From Onchocerca lupi (lineage: Eukaryota > Nematoda > Chromadorea > Rhabditida > Onchocercidae): a stretch of DNA of 64,000 nucleotides. The notes beneath the pieces are model-generated. The model ran no database searches. It saw nothing but the letters and a program-made list of their open reading frames with translations, and was not told the origin of the DNA. The stretch lies in assembly GCA_028564675.1 (NCBI GenBank), contig JAOVVO010000211.1, positions 1 to 64,000 of the forward strand. The letters are read 5' to 3'. Shown piece by piece: positions 62,426 to 64,000 of this stretch (within the stretch, counting starts at the first letter, position 1; every line of letters starts with the position of its first letter). Both the position numbers and the translations under genes were made by a program.

Positions 62426-62828
62426 AAATTTTTGTGTTTTTTTGTGCTTTTGGATATTGGTACTAATCGAACTTATTTAATATTAATTCATTCATCCTAA
62501 ATTTTTCACTGCATTCAATGAAATAACTAATAAAAGTTGGAATTTAGCTGAATGTTTAAAACAAATTTCAGGAAGAATTGATAACATACTGTATGAAAAT
62601 TTAAAAGAATTCGGTAGCAATTTGAAATACTAATACTAATGAACTATCACAATTTTATCATAATGTACCTCTCACGCTTATTGAAGCATAATTATGGCGA
62701 ACCAATATGAAATTAAATCATTTATATTCCCCGCAATTATTTACAAGAAGGAATTCGTTGATGAATATTTTTATGCATTATTTATTCTTTATTTGCACTT
62801 ACTTATTTGATGAAAATAATTATTTTTA
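60040..62828. other. SMU1 3' flank, gene-free
   Basis: Candidate polyadenylation signals AATAAA occur at 60239-60244 and 60403-60408. Beyond them I see T-rich tracts (60651-60672, 61461-61482 and a 24-base poly-T near 62399-62421) and no frame with recognisable similarity. Confidence 0.6.
60403..60408 (+). terminator. candidate SMU1 polyadenylation signal
   Basis: AATAAA with T-rich DNA downstream, 364 bases past the stop codon. An earlier AATAAA at 60239 could be used instead. Confidence 0.4.
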
Positions 62829-63298
62829 GATGAATCACCAATTCTTCCAAGTTGGCCCGTACGATGTTTGTAATTTTCCAAATAATCCAGATGCAAAAAT
62901 CTTTCGATTTCTTGCTATGTATAAATTTTTTTTGTGAAATAAAAATTTATTTTTATTTATATTTTTAAATTTATACAATTCAACATGTAAATAAAACTTC
63001 ATAATTTTTAAATAAATCAGCAACCCTTCGTAATTGTTCCTTATATCATTTCCTGTAATCTTCTACTAATTCACGAGAAAGTTCTTCGATTCCTTCCTAT
63101 AAGCAATTTTTTTGTGAAATGAAAATTTTTACTTTTTATTTTTAAATTTCTTTTTATAGTACATATAAAATCCGGTAAGTAGATGCAAATTTCACAATCT
63201 TCAAATAAATCACCAATCTTTTGAAGCAGCTTTTTACGTCGTTCTTTGTAATCTTCCAAATAATCCACGAGGAAAAGTTCGTCGCTTCCTTGCTATAA
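62829..63298 (-). pseudogene. three tandem exon-like units, partly decayed, family unknown
   Basis: On the minus strand three similar units begin after an ATAG acceptor: A (about 63292-63180), B (about 63099-62990) and C (about 62912-62829). Each opens in the same phase. A reads QGSDELFLVDYLEDYKERRK and then LLQKIGDLFEDCE; B reads EGIEELSRELVEDYRK, a stop, then YKEQLRRVADLFKNYE; C reads QEIERFLHLDYLENYKH, then GQLGRIGDSSKN. Unit starts are about 190 bases apart and the DNA between units is also similar, so whole segments were duplicated, not just exons. Unit B has an in-frame TGA. Unit A lacks an obvious donor in a phase that fits the next unit, while unit C has GTAAGT. I do not recognise the domain; it looks like a charged helix pair. 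This may be a decayed gene or the 3' part of one that begins beyond the window. Confidence 0.5.
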
Positions 63299-64000
63299 GT
63301 ATTTCAGAGTTAAAGGAAATAATGAAAAATGAAGGAATAAGAAATATTTTAACAGTTTTTCGGAAAAATTTGAGAGAAATAACTTACTTTTAACAAATGT
63401 AACTTTAATTGGGCTAGAAAATCTATTTGAATTGTTCTTCAAATCAATGAATTTCTGAGTTGAATTGAATTTTCTTTAATGGTAAATGCATGATTTCATT
63501 CAAAATTATAGTGATATCATTAAGGAGAGATTACCGGTACACCGAGAAATGCAATAACAACGCTATCTACATCATTTTATTTTGTATTTTTTTCTTGAGC
63601 CTTAAGTGATCGTCTAATACTTCACTGATTAACTTATTGAATCTAATAAATAGTAATTCTTATTTTGATTCGGAAAATCTAAATTTCAATTCAAGGAACC
63701 AAAAACAAACATTTTGCATCCAATCGCTTTTCAGACATTCTGTTGCTGATAATCGACTTCTGTAAATTGAAATTTATCTAGGACACCAATTGATAGAGGG
63801 GATAATTTCAATTAAATTCTTTATCAATTATTTTTGGGTCTTGTCAAATTTCAAATTCAGTTTTTATACTAAATTTAAATAAAATTTAGAACTGAAATAT
63901 TAATATAACAGCCATTCATATTTTCAAAAGAAAAATTCGAACTTCAGCACTCTTGATTTAGTCAGGCATTTCCAATCTATAAAATTCATCTTTTCTTTCT
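63299..64000. other. right edge, possible upstream exon of the tandem-exon gene
   Basis: Mostly AT-rich. On the minus strand a short segment near 63533-63571 reads DSVVIAFLGVP followed by GTAATC, a fair donor in the phase needed to join unit A of the tandem array. Its acceptor (ATGATGTAG) is weak. Nothing else is supported. Confidence 0.25.

Overview
The window is AT-rich animal DNA with short exons, short introns ending in TTTYAG, and a probable spliced-leader acceptor just upstream of the start codons of most of its genes. Gene structure and protein sequences point to a nematode, most likely a filarial or related spirurid worm; this placement is inference. No rRNA, tRNA, CRISPR array or prokaryotic gene was seen.

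Layout. 1-8.5 kb: no supported gene, only microsatellites, low-complexity DNA and a GC-richer patch before the first gene. 8.5-16.4 kb (+): a single-pass membrane leucine-rich-repeat protein in four exons, with an unusually long 5.5 kb first intron. 16.4-23.5 kb: no supported gene. 23.5-28.4 kb (-): an eleven-exon gene for an unrecognised 510-residue protein with a Cys cluster like a zinc ribbon and a long Ser/Thr/Asn-rich tail. 28.4-39.8 kb: a mobile-element graveyard holding a decayed Helitron (rolling-circle) protein, paired 0.55 kb repeats, element ends with hairpins, and a dispersed repeat family that also occurs inside an intron of the splicing gene CDC40. 39.8-40.7 kb (-): mitochondrial ribosomal protein mL52, with an apparent GC-AG intron. 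41.7-46.8 kb (-): CDC40/PRP17. 47.9-54.2 kb (+): the Golgi stacking protein GRASP. 55.8-60.0 kb (+): SMU1. 60-64 kb: non-coding, except for three tandem, partly decayed exon-like units on the minus strand at 62.8-63.3 kb.

How the genes fit together. CDC40 and GRASP are divergent, with about 1.05 kb between their start codons. CDC40 and mL52 share the minus strand, and GRASP and SMU1 share the plus strand, so each pair could be co-transcribed. Two WD40 proteins of the spliceosome (CDC40 in the second catalytic step, SMU1 in activation and splice-site choice) lie within 20 kb of each other, on either side of GRASP. Complete reading frames were assembled by hand for six genes: every junction keeps phase, and the four recognised single-copy proteins come out at or near the lengths of their family members. 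The least explained items are the 510-residue orphan gene and the tandem exon array near the right edge.
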